This document shows, piece by piece, positions 16,808 through 25,869 of a stretch of DNA of 45,922 nt. Source of the DNA: Bacteroidales bacterium (GTDB taxonomy: Bacteria; Bacteroidota; Bacteroidia; Bacteroidales; Paludibacteraceae). The stretch spans positions 1-45,922 of the forward strand of contig SFDZ01000013.1 of assembly GCA_004557405.1 (NCBI GenBank). Direction: 5' to 3'. The translations under genes were made by a program, and so were the position numbers. Below the pieces are notes generated by a model. It was not told the origin of the DNA and ran no database searches. It worked only from the letters and a program-made list of their open reading frames with translations. Each line of letters begins with the position of its first letter. Position 1 is the stretch's first letter.

Positions 16808-17425
16808 ATGAGTAACACATTACACTATGCTCCGAAATCGGAACTGATAATGCCCGAATATGGCCGCAATGTCCAACAGATGGTTCAATATGCCATGTCC
16901 ATCGACGACCGCGCCGAGCGCACGCGTTGCGCACGCACCATCATCGATGTGATGGGCAACATGTTTCCCTACCTGCGCGATGTGGAAGGATTCAAACACA
17001 AATTGTGGGATCATTTGTACATTATGTCGGGCTTCAAACTCGACATCGACTACCCGTTTGACGTGAAAAAACCGCAAGATTTGCCCAAGCCGGAGCCCAT
17101 TCCGTACAACACGCAAAACATCAGATACAAACACTACGGCCGTTGGCTGCAAACGCTGATAAAAAAAGCGTCGGAATGCGAAGAGGGCGAGCAACGCACC
17201 GCACTTATTCGCCTCATTGCCAACAACATGAAAAAAGATTATGTAACGTGGAACAAGGATTTGGCCGATGACAACAAGATTTTTGACGATTTGCGCGACA
17301 TGTCGCATGGCGAAATCGACATCGACAGCAGCAGCATGACATTGACAACTATGCGCAACGGCAACAATTTTTATAAAAACAACGGTAAAAACGGCAAAAA
17401 CGGCAAAAAATCAGCGAAGCAATAG
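16808..17425 (+). CDS. DUF4290 family protein
   Basis: The 205-residue product has the Bacteroidetes-specific DUF4290 domain over most of its length: LIMPEYGRNVQQMVQY, VMGNMFPYLRDVEGFKHKLWDHL and IRYKHYGRWLQTLIKKA are its typical segments, and TWNKDLADDNKIF lies near the end. The function is unknown. The C-terminus is a lysine/asparagine-rich tail (NGKNGKNGKKSAKQ), which could bind nucleic acid. Its 3' end overlaps the 3' end of the convergent HsdR-N gene by 15 bp. Confidence 0.85.
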   Translation: MSNTLHYAPKSELIMPEYGRNVQQMVQYAMSIDDRAERTRCARTIIDVMGNMFPYLRDVEGFKHKLWDHLYIMSGFKLDIDYPFDVKKPQDLPKPEPIPYNTQNIRYKHYGRWLQTLIKKASECEEGEQRTALIRLIANNMKKDYVTWNKDLADDNKIFDDLRDMSHGEIDIDSSSMTLTTMRNGNNFYKNNGKNGKNGKKSAKQ

Positions 17426-17866
17426 CGCATAATCGGGAATTTCGGGGCGGAACACATAACGTTTGTTTACCCAATCGACCCGACAAAAAATATGTTGCAA
17501 GCCATTGCTGACCAACAGATACGGCACCTGCAACTGCAGGTTGTAAACCGCGATTTGATCGAATGTTTTTTGGGTAATTTCGATAGTTGGTGCTTTGTAC
17601 TCCACTATCATCAGCGGCTGCAGGTGTGCATCGTAAACGACGGTATCGCAGCGTTTCGACAGGCCGTTGAACGTGATGGGGGTTTCGTTGCTGATGCGTG
17701 TAGCCGGCACATGCAGCGCCGACACCAAGTGCGACACCATATTCTGACGCACCCACTCTTCGGGCGTCAGTGCAACATACCGACGACGCACAGCATCGAA
17801 GATTTGCTGTTTTCCGCCATTTAATCGGATTTTTTGCTCGTAATATGGAAGATTCAGCGGTTGCAT
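17411..17866 (-). CDS. HsdR N-terminal domain protein (stand-alone)
   Basis: The 151-residue protein starts at ATG 17866 (MQPLNLPYYEQKI); the longer frame to 18433 is only antisense sequence of the AMP nucleosidase gene. It matches the N-terminal nuclease-like domain of type I restriction enzyme R subunits (HSDR_N_2): FDAVRRRYVALTPEEWVRQ, then the PD-(D/E)XK-type core RCDTVVYDAHLQPLMIVEYKA and LLVSNGLQHIF. The acidic and lysine residues D, E and K of the core (VYD, EYK) are intact. No helicase or methylase partner lies nearby, so it is not a restriction system here. Such stand-alone genes are common beside AMP nucleosidase and holA in Bacteroidetes. Confidence 0.85.
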   Translation of the reverse strand: MQPLNLPYYEQKIRLNGGKQQIFDAVRRRYVALTPEEWVRQNMVSHLVSALHVPATRISNETPITFNGLSKRCDTVVYDAHLQPLMIVEYKAPTIEITQKTFDQIAVYNLQLQVPYLLVSNGLQHIFCRVDWVNKRYVFRPEIPDYALLLR

Positions 17867-17876
17867 AATTCGCTTG

Positions 17877-17884
17877 CAAAGGTA
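17877..17884 (-). promoter_or_regulatory. -7 element (TACCTTTG) for the HsdR-N gene
   Basis: TACCTTTG ends 10 nt before the ATG at 17866, so the untranslated leader would be only a few bases. The nearest TTG is 15 bases upstream, shorter than usual. Confidence 0.5.
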
Positions 17885-17926
17885 CAAAATATAAACAGAC
17901 AAACGAAATGAGTAACACATAAAAAT

Positions 17927-18700
17927 ATGAAAACACGCGAAGAAATCGTAAAAAATTGGTTGGTGCGCTACACGCAACGCCCGCTGCAAGAGTTCGGCGA
18001 ATATATTTTGCTGTGCAATTTCAATAGTTATGTCGAGAAATTTGCCGATATTTTCGGTGTCGAAGTGGTTGGTGCCAAGAGCAATATGCCGAATGCGTCG
18101 GCCAACGACATCACGATCATCAATTTCGGCATCGGCAGTCCCAATGCAGCGCTCATCATGGATTTGCTGTCGGCCATCAATCCGAAAGCCGTGCTTTTTT
18201 TGGGGAAATGCGGCGGTTTGAAAGACAAAAATCATGTAGGCGACTACATTTTGCCCAGCGCTGCCATACGCGGCGAAGGCACCTCGAACGACTACTTTCC
18301 GCCGGAAGTTCCGGCCTTGCCGGCCTTCAATCTGCAACGTTCGGTATCGTCGAACATTCGCGATTTCGGCCACGATTATTGGACAGGAACGGTCTATACC
18401 ACCAACCGTCGGGTGTGGGAACACGACGAACAATTCAAAGCCACGCTGCGGCGGGTGCGGTCATTGGCCATCGATATGGAAACGGCTACGCTGTTCAGTG
18501 TCGGATTTTTCAACTCGATACCGACCGGTGCGCTGCTGCTTGTGTCGGATATGCCGATGCACGAAGCCGGCATCAAAACCGAAGAGAGCGACAAACAAGT
18601 TACGCGCATGTATGCCGAAGAACATCTGAAAATCGGCATAAAATCGCTCCAATCGCTCCAAAACGACAGTAAAACCATCAAACATCTGCGTTGGGAATAA
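17927..18700 (+). CDS. amn: AMP nucleosidase
   Basis: The 257-residue enzyme cleaves AMP to adenine and ribose 5-phosphate. It belongs to the phosphorylase superfamily: FGIGSPNAALIMDLLSAI and LFLGKCGGLKDKNHVGDYILP are the base/ribose-binding segments, and SLAIDMETATLFSVGF carries the conserved MET motif with DMPMH after it. The length fits the short AMP nucleosidases of Bacteroidetes. It is divergent from the HsdR-N gene. Its TAA shares one base with the ATG of holA (TAATG), which implies translational coupling. Confidence 0.88.
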   Translation: MKTREEIVKNWLVRYTQRPLQEFGEYILLCNFNSYVEKFADIFGVEVVGAKSNMPNASANDITIINFGIGSPNAALIMDLLSAINPKAVLFLGKCGGLKDKNHVGDYILPSAAIRGEGTSNDYFPPEVPALPAFNLQRSVSSNIRDFGHDYWTGTVYTTNRRVWEHDEQFKATLRRVRSLAIDMETATLFSVGFFNSIPTGALLLVSDMPMHEAGIKTEESDKQVTRMYAEEHLKIGIKSLQSLQNDSKTIKHLRWE

Positions 18701-19719
18701 TGGCAAAACAAGCGATTACATACGAACAAATAATGGCCGCCCTGCAGCGCAAAGAGTACAAACCGGTGTATATGCTGACAGGCGACGAGCCTTACTATAT
18801 CGACAAAATAGCCGATTACATCGAAAAAAATGTGCTGACCGAAGACGAAAAAGCCTTCAATCAGATGGTGGTTTACGGCAAAGACACCGATTTGCGCGAC
18901 ATAATCATCGCCGCCAAGCGTTTCCCGATGATGGCCGACCACCAAGTCATCATTGTGAAAGAGGCGCAAAGCATCAAAAACTACGACGACCTCGTTTTCT
19001 ATCTGAAACAGCCGCAACCATCGACCATTTTGGTGTTTTGCCACAAATACGACAAACTCGACGGGCGCAAAAAAAGCACCTTGGCGATAGCCGAAAAAGG
19101 CATTTTGTTCGAATCGAAAAAATTGTACGACAATCAGGTGGCCGGCTGGATTGAAGCCTACGGGAAATCGAAAAATGTCAGCATCGATGCCAAAACAGCC
19201 AATATTTTAGCCGATTTTTTGGGCAACGACCTCTCGCGCATCGTCCACGAAATCGACAAATTGCTGATTCTGCTGACCGACAGCGACAACAAATGGATTA
19301 CGCCCGAATTGGTGGAGCAAAACATCGGCATCAGCAAGGATTACAACAATTTTGAATTGCTGAAAGCGTTGGGCGACCGCAATATTCTGAAAGCCAACAG
19401 AATTATCGATTACTTCGGGAAAAATCCGAAAAACAATCCGTTGATAGTTACCATCTCGGTGGTGTTCAACTTTTTTGCCAACCTGCTGCTCTACCACTCA
19501 CTGAAAGACAAAAGTCAGATGAATGTGGCCGCCGAACTGAAAATCAACCCCTATTTTGTGCGCGACTATCAGCAGGCTGCCCGCAACTACAACACGAGCA
19601 AAACGCTCCAAATAATCGGCGATTTGCGCCGCGCCGATGCACAAAGCAAAGGTTTCGGCAACGCGTCGGCAAACGATGCCGAGATATTGAAAGAACTCGT
19701 TTTCAGAATCTTACATTAA
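18700..19719 (+). CDS. holA: DNA polymerase III delta subunit
   Basis: The 339-residue clamp-loader subunit opens the beta sliding clamp during replication. It starts at 18700 (MAKQAITYEQIMAAL), just overlapping the amn stop; an ATG 9 bp earlier is possible but less likely. The family appears in PVYMLTGDEPYYIDKIADYI, VVYGKDTDLRDIIIAAKRFPMM, and NFELLKALGDRNILKANRIIDYF. The C-terminal helical domain is complete. It forms an operon with amn and probably the dehydrogenase downstream (29 bp gap). Confidence 0.93.
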   Translation: MAKQAITYEQIMAALQRKEYKPVYMLTGDEPYYIDKIADYIEKNVLTEDEKAFNQMVVYGKDTDLRDIIIAAKRFPMMADHQVIIVKEAQSIKNYDDLVFYLKQPQPSTILVFCHKYDKLDGRKKSTLAIAEKGILFESKKLYDNQVAGWIEAYGKSKNVSIDAKTANILADFLGNDLSRIVHEIDKLLILLTDSDNKWITPELVEQNIGISKDYNNFELLKALGDRNILKANRIIDYFGKNPKNNPLIVTISVVFNFFANLLLYHSLKDKSQMNVAAELKINPYFVRDYQQAARNYNTSKTLQIIGDLRRADAQSKGFGNASANDAEILKELVFRILH

Positions 19720-19748
19720 CCACAACGCCCCAAAACAAGCCCACTCCG

Positions 19749-20699
19749 ATGAAAATTGTACTGACCACCAAACTGCCGGCCGAAGGGTTTGCCGCACTGC
19801 GCGACCACACCTTGATTTTTCCCGATGAAAGCGCATTTACGCGCACCGAATTATTGCAAAACATAGTCGATTGCGACGTGCTGGTGCCCACCTACGACTA
19901 TCCGATTGACGCCGAAACAATAGCCGCCGCCAAACAGTTGAAACTGATAGCCAACTTTGGTGTCGGATTCAACAACATCGATTTGGAAGCAGCCCAAAAT
20001 CGCGGAATAATCGTAACAAACACGCCGGCACCCGTCATCGACCCGACCGCCGAACAGACCTTCACACTGATGTTGGCATGCGCGCACCGCACCGCCGAAC
20101 TCGACCGCAAAATGCGCCAAACCAACGACATCGAAATCGGCGTGATGAACAACCTCGGCATCAGCATTTGCGGCAAAACACTCGGTATTATCGGGATGGG
20201 GCGCATCGGACAGGCCGTGGCCACACGCGCCGTGGCTTGCGGCATGAGTATCATCTATCACAACCGGCACAAATTGTCCGATGAAACCGAGCAAAAATGC
20301 CATGCGCGCTATGTGTCGCGGGAGGAATTGCTACGAACAGCCGATTTTGTGGTACTGCTACTGCCCTACACGCCCGAAACACACCATTTAATCGACCAAA
20401 AAGCGTTCGACACGATGAAAAAAGGCGCCGTGCTGGTGAACACGGCGCGCGGCCCCATTGTGGACGAGCAAGCACTCGTCGAGAATCTGCAAAACGGCAA
20501 GTTGTGGGGCGCTGCACTCGATGTATTCGAACACGAGCCGCACATTTCGGATGCGCTCAAGCAGTTGGACAACGTAGTCATGTCGCCGCACATAGGCACC
20601 GGCACCATCGACGGGCGCTTGGCCATGTGCCGCTGTGTAGCCGACAACATACTGCATTTTGCCGCCGGAGATATCGACAAAATGAATGTGGTGAAATAG
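19749..20699 (+). CDS. D-2-hydroxyacid dehydrogenase (NAD-binding)
   Basis: The 316-residue enzyme belongs to the D-isomer specific 2-hydroxyacid dehydrogenase family. The dinucleotide fold has GIIGMGRIGQAVATRA (GxGxxG). The catalytic Arg lies in NTARGPIVDEQAL, Glu in FEHEP, and His in MSPHIGTGT. The N-terminal substrate domain has NFGVGFNNIDLEAA. The substrate may be glyoxylate, hydroxypyruvate or a related 2-oxo acid; the sequence does not decide. It is the last gene of the plus-strand group and convergent with the acyl ligase of the polyene cluster, separated by 126 bp. Confidence 0.88.
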   Translation: MKIVLTTKLPAEGFAALRDHTLIFPDESAFTRTELLQNIVDCDVLVPTYDYPIDAETIAAAKQLKLIANFGVGFNNIDLEAAQNRGIIVTNTPAPVIDPTAEQTFTLMLACAHRTAELDRKMRQTNDIEIGVMNNLGISICGKTLGIIGMGRIGQAVATRAVACGMSIIYHNRHKLSDETEQKCHARYVSREELLRTADFVVLLLPYTPETHHLIDQKAFDTMKKGAVLVNTARGPIVDEQALVENLQNGKLWGAALDVFEHEPHISDALKQLDNVVMSPHIGTGTIDGRLAMCRCVADNILHFAAGDIDKMNVVK

Positions 20700-20825
20700 C
20701 ACAATCGTTTCAATTCCAAAGGATTACGGCAATTTCGGCAGTCCGCATCTTGCGGAACGTGGTTCAACAACAGGCAGTCTCCGTCGCGGCGCAGAAAAAG
20801 ATGATTTTTGCCTACGGCTGCTGCC

Positions 20826-22172
20826 CTACTTTTGTCGTTCGTCGATAAACTTAATCGGTTTGCGCGATTGTGCCGGAAAATTGATTTTCTGTATCAAGTC
20901 GGGCGGCAAAATCTCGACAATGGGCGCCACGCGTATGCGCGCACGGAAACGATCTTTCAGGTCTTTTATCAGTGCCGATTCAGCCTCGCCAATCGTTGGC
21001 GCCAATTTGGCATACGGATAATCTTTTTTCAGTCCGATGCGCACCACCACTTCGTCGGTGCCGGCATCGCTGTCGCGCACTACGACAACGTAATTGGCCA
21101 CATATTCCGTGTTGTCGAGCACATCGTTGATGGCAGGCGGATAGAGCGTTGTTCCTTTCAGTTTTATCATATTGTTTTTGCGTCCGACAAGCGGCGTCAA
21201 TCGGTACGAATGGCGTCCGCAGGCACACCGATCGGTTATTTTAGCCGCCATGTCGCCTGTGCGGAAGCGCAACAAAGGCATACCTTCGACACCGAGCGTG
21301 GTGATGACGATTTCGCCCACTTCGCCATCGGGTACGGGACGATTGTCGTCGCCAATGATTTCGACGATGATGAGTTCGGGATGTACATGTCCACCGCATC
21401 CGCAGGGACATTCCGAAAATGTGGCCGACATTTCGGTAGAAGAATAGGTGGCAAATAGTTTTACTTCGGGCCATTTGTCGTGAATGCGGCGCCCGAGCAA
21501 ATTGAGGTTGAAGTGTTGGTCGCGCAAGCCTTCGCCGATGCCGATGATGCGCCGCACCGACGAATGTCGATAATCGATGCCGTTCTGTTCGGCGTATTCG
21601 ACGAGGCGCAGTATGAACGACGGCACACACATGATGGTATCGGGATTCAAGCGGCGAATGGTATCCCACTGCAGTTCGGGGATACCGTTGCCAACGCGTA
21701 TGACGCCGGCGCCCAATTTTCGCAAACCAAGAAAATAGGCCAACCCTGCCATGAAACGTTTGTCGAGCGTAGTCATCAGTTGCACCACACTATCGGCAGT
21801 AACGCCCGCACATGCAAACGACACGGCTTCGTTGTAGGCCAGGCGATTCAAATCGCGGTCGGTGCAAGCAAAGGTTACCGGGTCGCCAAGTGTGCCCGAT
21901 GTGGTGATGTAATCGACAATGTCGCGCGGCGGTACACACAAAAAATCGGTATTGTGCTGTTGCAAATCTTTCTTGTCGGTAAACGGCAGTTGCTGCAAAT
22001 CGTCGAGCGTGCGAATGTTTTCGACCGCGATGCCGTGTTTGGCAAACATGGCTTGATAAAACGGCGAATGTGCCTGCAGATAAGCCAAATTTTCGTGCAG
22101 TTTATCCTCCTGAAAGCGACGAATCTCGTCGGCCGAACGAAACTCTATGTCAGAGGGTTCAAATTTTTCCAT
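20826..22172 (-). CDS. Phenylacetate-CoA ligase-like acyl-activating enzyme of the polyene cluster
   Basis: The 448-residue enzyme is an ANL-superfamily ligase of the PaaK type. The adenylation motifs are YITTSGTLGDPVTF, YSSTEMSATF, RFRTGDMAA and the hinge GRKNNMIKLKG. Zinc-type cysteines occur in ECPCGCGGHVH and DRCACGRH, as in PaaK relatives. It probably activates the aryl acid made by the ammonia-lyase (for example a hydroxycinnamate) to an acyl-AMP and then a CoA or ACP thioester; that substrate is inferred from context. It is the last gene of the cluster, 13 bp after the trifunctional gene. No strong terminator separates it from the convergent dehydrogenase. Confidence 0.85.
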   Translation of the reverse strand: MEKFEPSDIEFRSADEIRRFQEDKLHENLAYLQAHSPFYQAMFAKHGIAVENIRTLDDLQQLPFTDKKDLQQHNTDFLCVPPRDIVDYITTSGTLGDPVTFACTDRDLNRLAYNEAVSFACAGVTADSVVQLMTTLDKRFMAGLAYFLGLRKLGAGVIRVGNGIPELQWDTIRRLNPDTIMCVPSFILRLVEYAEQNGIDYRHSSVRRIIGIGEGLRDQHFNLNLLGRRIHDKWPEVKLFATYSSTEMSATFSECPCGCGGHVHPELIIVEIIGDDNRPVPDGEVGEIVITTLGVEGMPLLRFRTGDMAAKITDRCACGRHSYRLTPLVGRKNNMIKLKGTTLYPPAINDVLDNTEYVANYVVVVRDSDAGTDEVVVRIGLKKDYPYAKLAPTIGEAESALIKDLKDRFRARIRVAPIVEILPPDLIQKINFPAQSRKPIKFIDERQK

Positions 22173-22185
22173 ATTTTATTGATTA

Positions 22186-25100
22186 TCAAATTGTTTCGCG
22201 CGTACAAATCCACGCAAACGGATTGTCGGTGATTACAAAACCGGCGGCTGTCGGCAAAGGATTCTTGCCGTTTTTCATGACGATAATTTTGCCATCCGTT
22301 TCCAATCCGGCGGCACACTGTGCAAACAGTTCATCGGAATAGTCGTTGATAATGAACACATTGCTCGGCGGCAACTCGGCAGCCGACGCATCGGCACACA
22401 CAAAGCGGGCTCGATTTTGAGTGAGTGTGCCATGTGCAGCAAACGCTACTTTTTCGGCATCGACATCGAATGCTAAGGCCGTGCGTTGGGGCGACAGCAG
22501 CAGCAACACAAACGATTTTTCGCCGTAACCGCAATCGGTTTCGCAGATGGCGGCTTGTCGCGGCACAAGCGCATCGAGCCAACGATAGTATTGATTTTGG
22601 CGTGCCACACGACATTCCATGCGTGCCACACGCACGTCTTTATACAGATAGTTTTTGTCGAATGCCGTGCGATAATAGGCGTTATCCATCGTGTCGTATG
22701 CAGCACGCAATTTGTCGTACTCGGCGGCCATATAACGCCGAATTTGTTTAGCCCGTTCTTGGTAAGTGGTGCCATAGCGTGCATCGTTGCAGGCGATGCG
22801 TGGCAACACCTCGGTCACCATAGTGCCGTTGGCTAAATAGAGTTGCCCTTTGCGATAAACATTGCCTGTGCCATAAAGCACTATCGGCACAATGTCGAGA
22901 TGATAGTGTTCGGCAAGGTAGAATGCGCCTTTGTGAAAACGTTGCATTTCCAAATCGTCGGAACGCGTGCCTTCGGGGAAAATGAGCAACGATTGCTGTT
23001 GTGCCACAATGGCCGTCATAGTCTGCTCCATCTGTTCCACCCCTTTCGACGTGTCGATGAATCCGGCAAATTTTGCTATCAAAGCAAACAACGGATTGCG
23101 AATCACCCACGATTTTGCCGTGATGACTATATCGGGCGACAAACTGAACATGATCAATAAATCTATCATCGACAGATGATTGGCTATGATGATGGATGGT
23201 TGTCGGAATGTCTCGCCATGGCGATGAATGCGCAAATGACAGCCGGGCATCGCATATAGTATAACCCGCGCAATGTGCTGCAGCGCCCCCCGAAACCAAC
23301 GTTGTTTCGCAGACATACGACACGGCAGCAGCAACAGCACGACAATCAACACGTCAAGCAACAGACTGCCAATCAGAATCAGCAGCAAACCCCATAACGA
23401 GCGCAGCAAACTCCCTATGGTGTGCGGCAGGCCGCCTTTGTCGGTGTTGGCGGTTATCAACCAACGAAACAATAACGGTTGCAAAATGTACGACACCAAC
23501 ACCACCACAATGATGCCCAACAACGACACCAACGCCAGCGAATGAATGGCCGGATGTTTGGCAAACAGCAACGCTCCCATGCCGATAACCGTCATCAACG
23601 CCGAGAAGAAAATAGCCGTTTTGTGCGCCGGCAACATCTTTTTGCCAACACGATATTCGCTACACAATCCATCGAGCACGAATATGCTGAAATCGTCGCC
23701 AATGCCGAAAATAAATGTCGATAGAATCATGTTGACAATGTTGAATTCGATGCCGAAAATGGCCATAAAGCCCAAGATAATGAACCAACTCAGACACATG
23801 GGCAAAAAGGCCAACACAGCCAACTCTACCCTGCCATACGACACCAACAACACGACAAAAATCAGCAACGACGAGATGCCGAGAATGAGATTAAAATCGT
23901 TGTTGATGGAGCGCGCCACTTCGGCTATGAAAAAACTCTGATCGACAATGGCTGCCGTCGGTGCCACTTGCCGATAGACGGTCTGCTTTTTGGCATCGTC
24001 CAACCACACCTGCATAATCAGCGACACCGCCGAATCGTTCTGTTCCACCAAGTTTGAAAACGCCAAAGTCTGTCCGCGAATCTCGTCCAGCAAATCGACA
24101 GGTTCGTAATCAACCGCCAACATATCGAAAAACGCATCGAACGCATCATCGGCAAAACCGACTTGGCCGGCGGCCTGTTGTATGGCGGTTGCGGCATATT
24201 GGCGTTTTTCGGGCGTCCAATAGTTGTTCCACTGCGCAATTTTTTGCGCTTGCACCGTTTTCGGCGGCAGGAACGTGGCTGCCGACATATATTTTTCGAT
24301 GTTGTTCGAATCGGCGGCCGCACACACCACCGCATGCGTTGTGCTGTAAGCCTGCAAAGCCGTTTCGGCTGTCGTGGCATGCGACACCAACAATATCGAA
24401 GTATCTTCGTCAGGGCGGTTTTGTAAGCGCCGAGCGGCATCGTCGAGTTGCGGTGGTTGGTAACACAACTGCATCATATCGTAATTGAAACGCACATCGC
24501 CACACATTGCACAAGCAGCCACCAGCACTACCGCCAGCGTGCCAACCAACCATCTGTTTTTGTCGTACGCATAACCATTCAACCGATTGATAAACTGCAT
24601 AGTACGCGTTTTTTCGTGTTGCCCGTCAACCACCATGCAATGCGGCAAAAAGATAAGACAAAACAACATGGTTCCCACCAAACTGCAAGCGGCAAAGAGT
24701 CCAAAATCCTGCAACAAAGGCGACGAGGTGAACTGCAATCCGACAAATGCGCCGATGGTTGTCAGGCTGCCGATAGTCAATGGCGACGACAACTCTTCGA
24801 CAAGTTGACGCGCCGTTTTGCTATGACCGGCGTGCGCCACCACATGCACCGAATAACTCAGTGCCACACCCAGCACCACTGCGCCCGTGCCAATGGCAAT
24901 GGCCGAAATTTGTCCTTGTATCAGCACAATGCAGGCGGCCGCAAACAAAGCACCATAAATCACCGGCACTATCAGCAACAAGATGGTGCGCTTGCGCCGG
25001 AATGTCAGTAACACCAAAACGACTATCACCAGCAACGCCACGTTGAGCGTTACCATCAGGTCGCGCTGAATTTGCCGCGCATTGTAAGTGGCTATCAGTG

Positions 25101-25869
25101 GTACGCCGTAGCACTCGGCCGCCACACCGGCGCACTGATTTTCGACCTGCTGCAACGATGTTTCGATGGCAGTGGTCAGTTCGTCATTTAAGGGCGAAGC
25201 GTCGCCGCCGTCCCGCGAATCGATAAAGAGATACAACGTCCGATAGTCGTCGGAAAAGAGACGGTCGTCGTAAATGGCGTAACCTTCGAACTGATTGAAA
25301 TGCTGCAAATCGGCAAGCGTTTTTGTGGCCAATCCCAACGGGTCGCGCAGAATGATGCTTTGCACGCCGACTCCCATAGGCGACAGCAAATCGGCGTAAT
25401 TTTGCGCCATGCGCTGCCGGCACACTGCTGGCTGCAACAAACTATCCAAAGCGGCATAATCGACAGAATCAACAAACAGCGGGATATGCCCATAGATGTA
25501 ATCCAACGTATTGTCAAACACCGACATATCGACAGCAGCATCAAGCCGCAGTATGTGTGCCGAATCGGTATGCTGCCAAACCGCCGTTTCGAAAGCATCG
25601 GAGGCAGCAATCAAATCGTCGGGCGACACGTCGTCGGAATCGGTCGAAAACATCACAATAATGCGGTCTTTGATGCGCAACTCGGCCAGCACCTCCTTGT
25701 CGCGCGCCCGATCGCCTTCGGGCACGAAACTCATGATGTCGGTTTGGAATCGCAACCGACACGCTATCAGCGACATAACAATAACAGATGCCCACAAAGA
25801 CACCCACAACCATGTGCGATGACGTTCAAAAAAATCGTATATCGTCAGAAAAAATTTGGTCATATTCAA
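22186..25869 (-). CDS. Trifunctional MMPL exporter / PlsC acyltransferase / methyltransferase
   Basis: The 1227-residue protein joins three parts. Residues 1-890 are an MMPL/RND exporter: one N-terminal helix (about 18-38), two large periplasmic loops, and two transmembrane bundles (about 275-430 and 690-845). Residues about 890-1090 are a PlsC-type lysophospholipid acyltransferase with ANHLSMIDLL (near 896) and FPEGTRSDD (near 961). Residues about 1105-1227 are a short SAM methyltransferase-like region with ETDCGYGEKS. This architecture is known from flexirubin/aryl polyene clusters. It likely moves the lipid-linked polyene to the periplasm and helps esterify it; a role for the methyltransferase in ring methylation is possible. 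The start overlaps the GT2 stop by 4 bp (ATGA). Confidence 0.85.
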   Translation of the reverse strand: MNMTKFFLTIYDFFERHRTWLWVSLWASVIVMSLIACRLRFQTDIMSFVPEGDRARDKEVLAELRIKDRIIVMFSTDSDDVSPDDLIAASDAFETAVWQHTDSAHILRLDAAVDMSVFDNTLDYIYGHIPLFVDSVDYAALDSLLQPAVCRQRMAQNYADLLSPMGVGVQSIILRDPLGLATKTLADLQHFNQFEGYAIYDDRLFSDDYRTLYLFIDSRDGGDASPLNDELTTAIETSLQQVENQCAGVAAECYGVPLIATYNARQIQRDLMVTLNVALLVIVVLVLLTFRRKRTILLLIVPVIYGALFAAACIVLIQGQISAIAIGTGAVVLGVALSYSVHVVAHAGHSKTARQLVEELSSPLTIGSLTTIGAFVGLQFTSSPLLQDFGLFAACSLVGTMLFCLIFLPHCMVVDGQHEKTRTMQFINRLNGYAYDKNRWLVGTLAVVLVAACAMCGDVRFNYDMMQLCYQPPQLDDAARRLQNRPDEDTSILLVSHATTAETALQAYSTTHAVVCAAADSNNIEKYMSAATFLPPKTVQAQKIAQWNNYWTPEKRQYAATAIQQAAGQVGFADDAFDAFFDMLAVDYEPVDLLDEIRGQTLAFSNLVEQNDSAVSLIMQVWLDDAKKQTVYRQVAPTAAIVDQSFFIAEVARSINNDFNLILGISSLLIFVVLLVSYGRVELAVLAFLPMCLSWFIILGFMAIFGIEFNIVNMILSTFIFGIGDDFSIFVLDGLCSEYRVGKKMLPAHKTAIFFSALMTVIGMGALLFAKHPAIHSLALVSLLGIIVVVLVSYILQPLLFRWLITANTDKGGLPHTIGSLLRSLWGLLLILIGSLLLDVLIVVLLLLPCRMSAKQRWFRGALQHIARVILYAMPGCHLRIHRHGETFRQPSIIIANHLSMIDLLIMFSLSPDIVITAKSWVIRNPLFALIAKFAGFIDTSKGVEQMEQTMTAIVAQQQSLLIFPEGTRSDDLEMQRFHKGAFYLAEHYHLDIVPIVLYGTGNVYRKGQLYLANGTMVTEVLPRIACNDARYGTTYQERAKQIRRYMAAEYDKLRAAYDTMDNAYYRTAFDKNYLYKDVRVARMECRVARQNQYYRWLDALVPRQAAICETDCGYGEKSFVLLLLSPQRTALAFDVDAEKVAFAAHGTLTQNRARFVCADASAAELPPSNVFIINDYSDELFAQCAAGLETDGKIIVMKNGKNPLPTAAGFVITDNPFAWICTRETI

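Noticed and set aside
17867..18433. Upstream extension of the HsdR-N frame (340-residue version)
   Set aside because: The additional 189 residues are the antisense of the AMP nucleosidase gene; the family signature begins at ATG 17866 and the promoter lies at 17877.
20742..20756. TCCGCA-TGCGGA hairpin between convergent genes
   Set aside because: A six-base stem without a U-tract on either strand; too weak to call a terminator.
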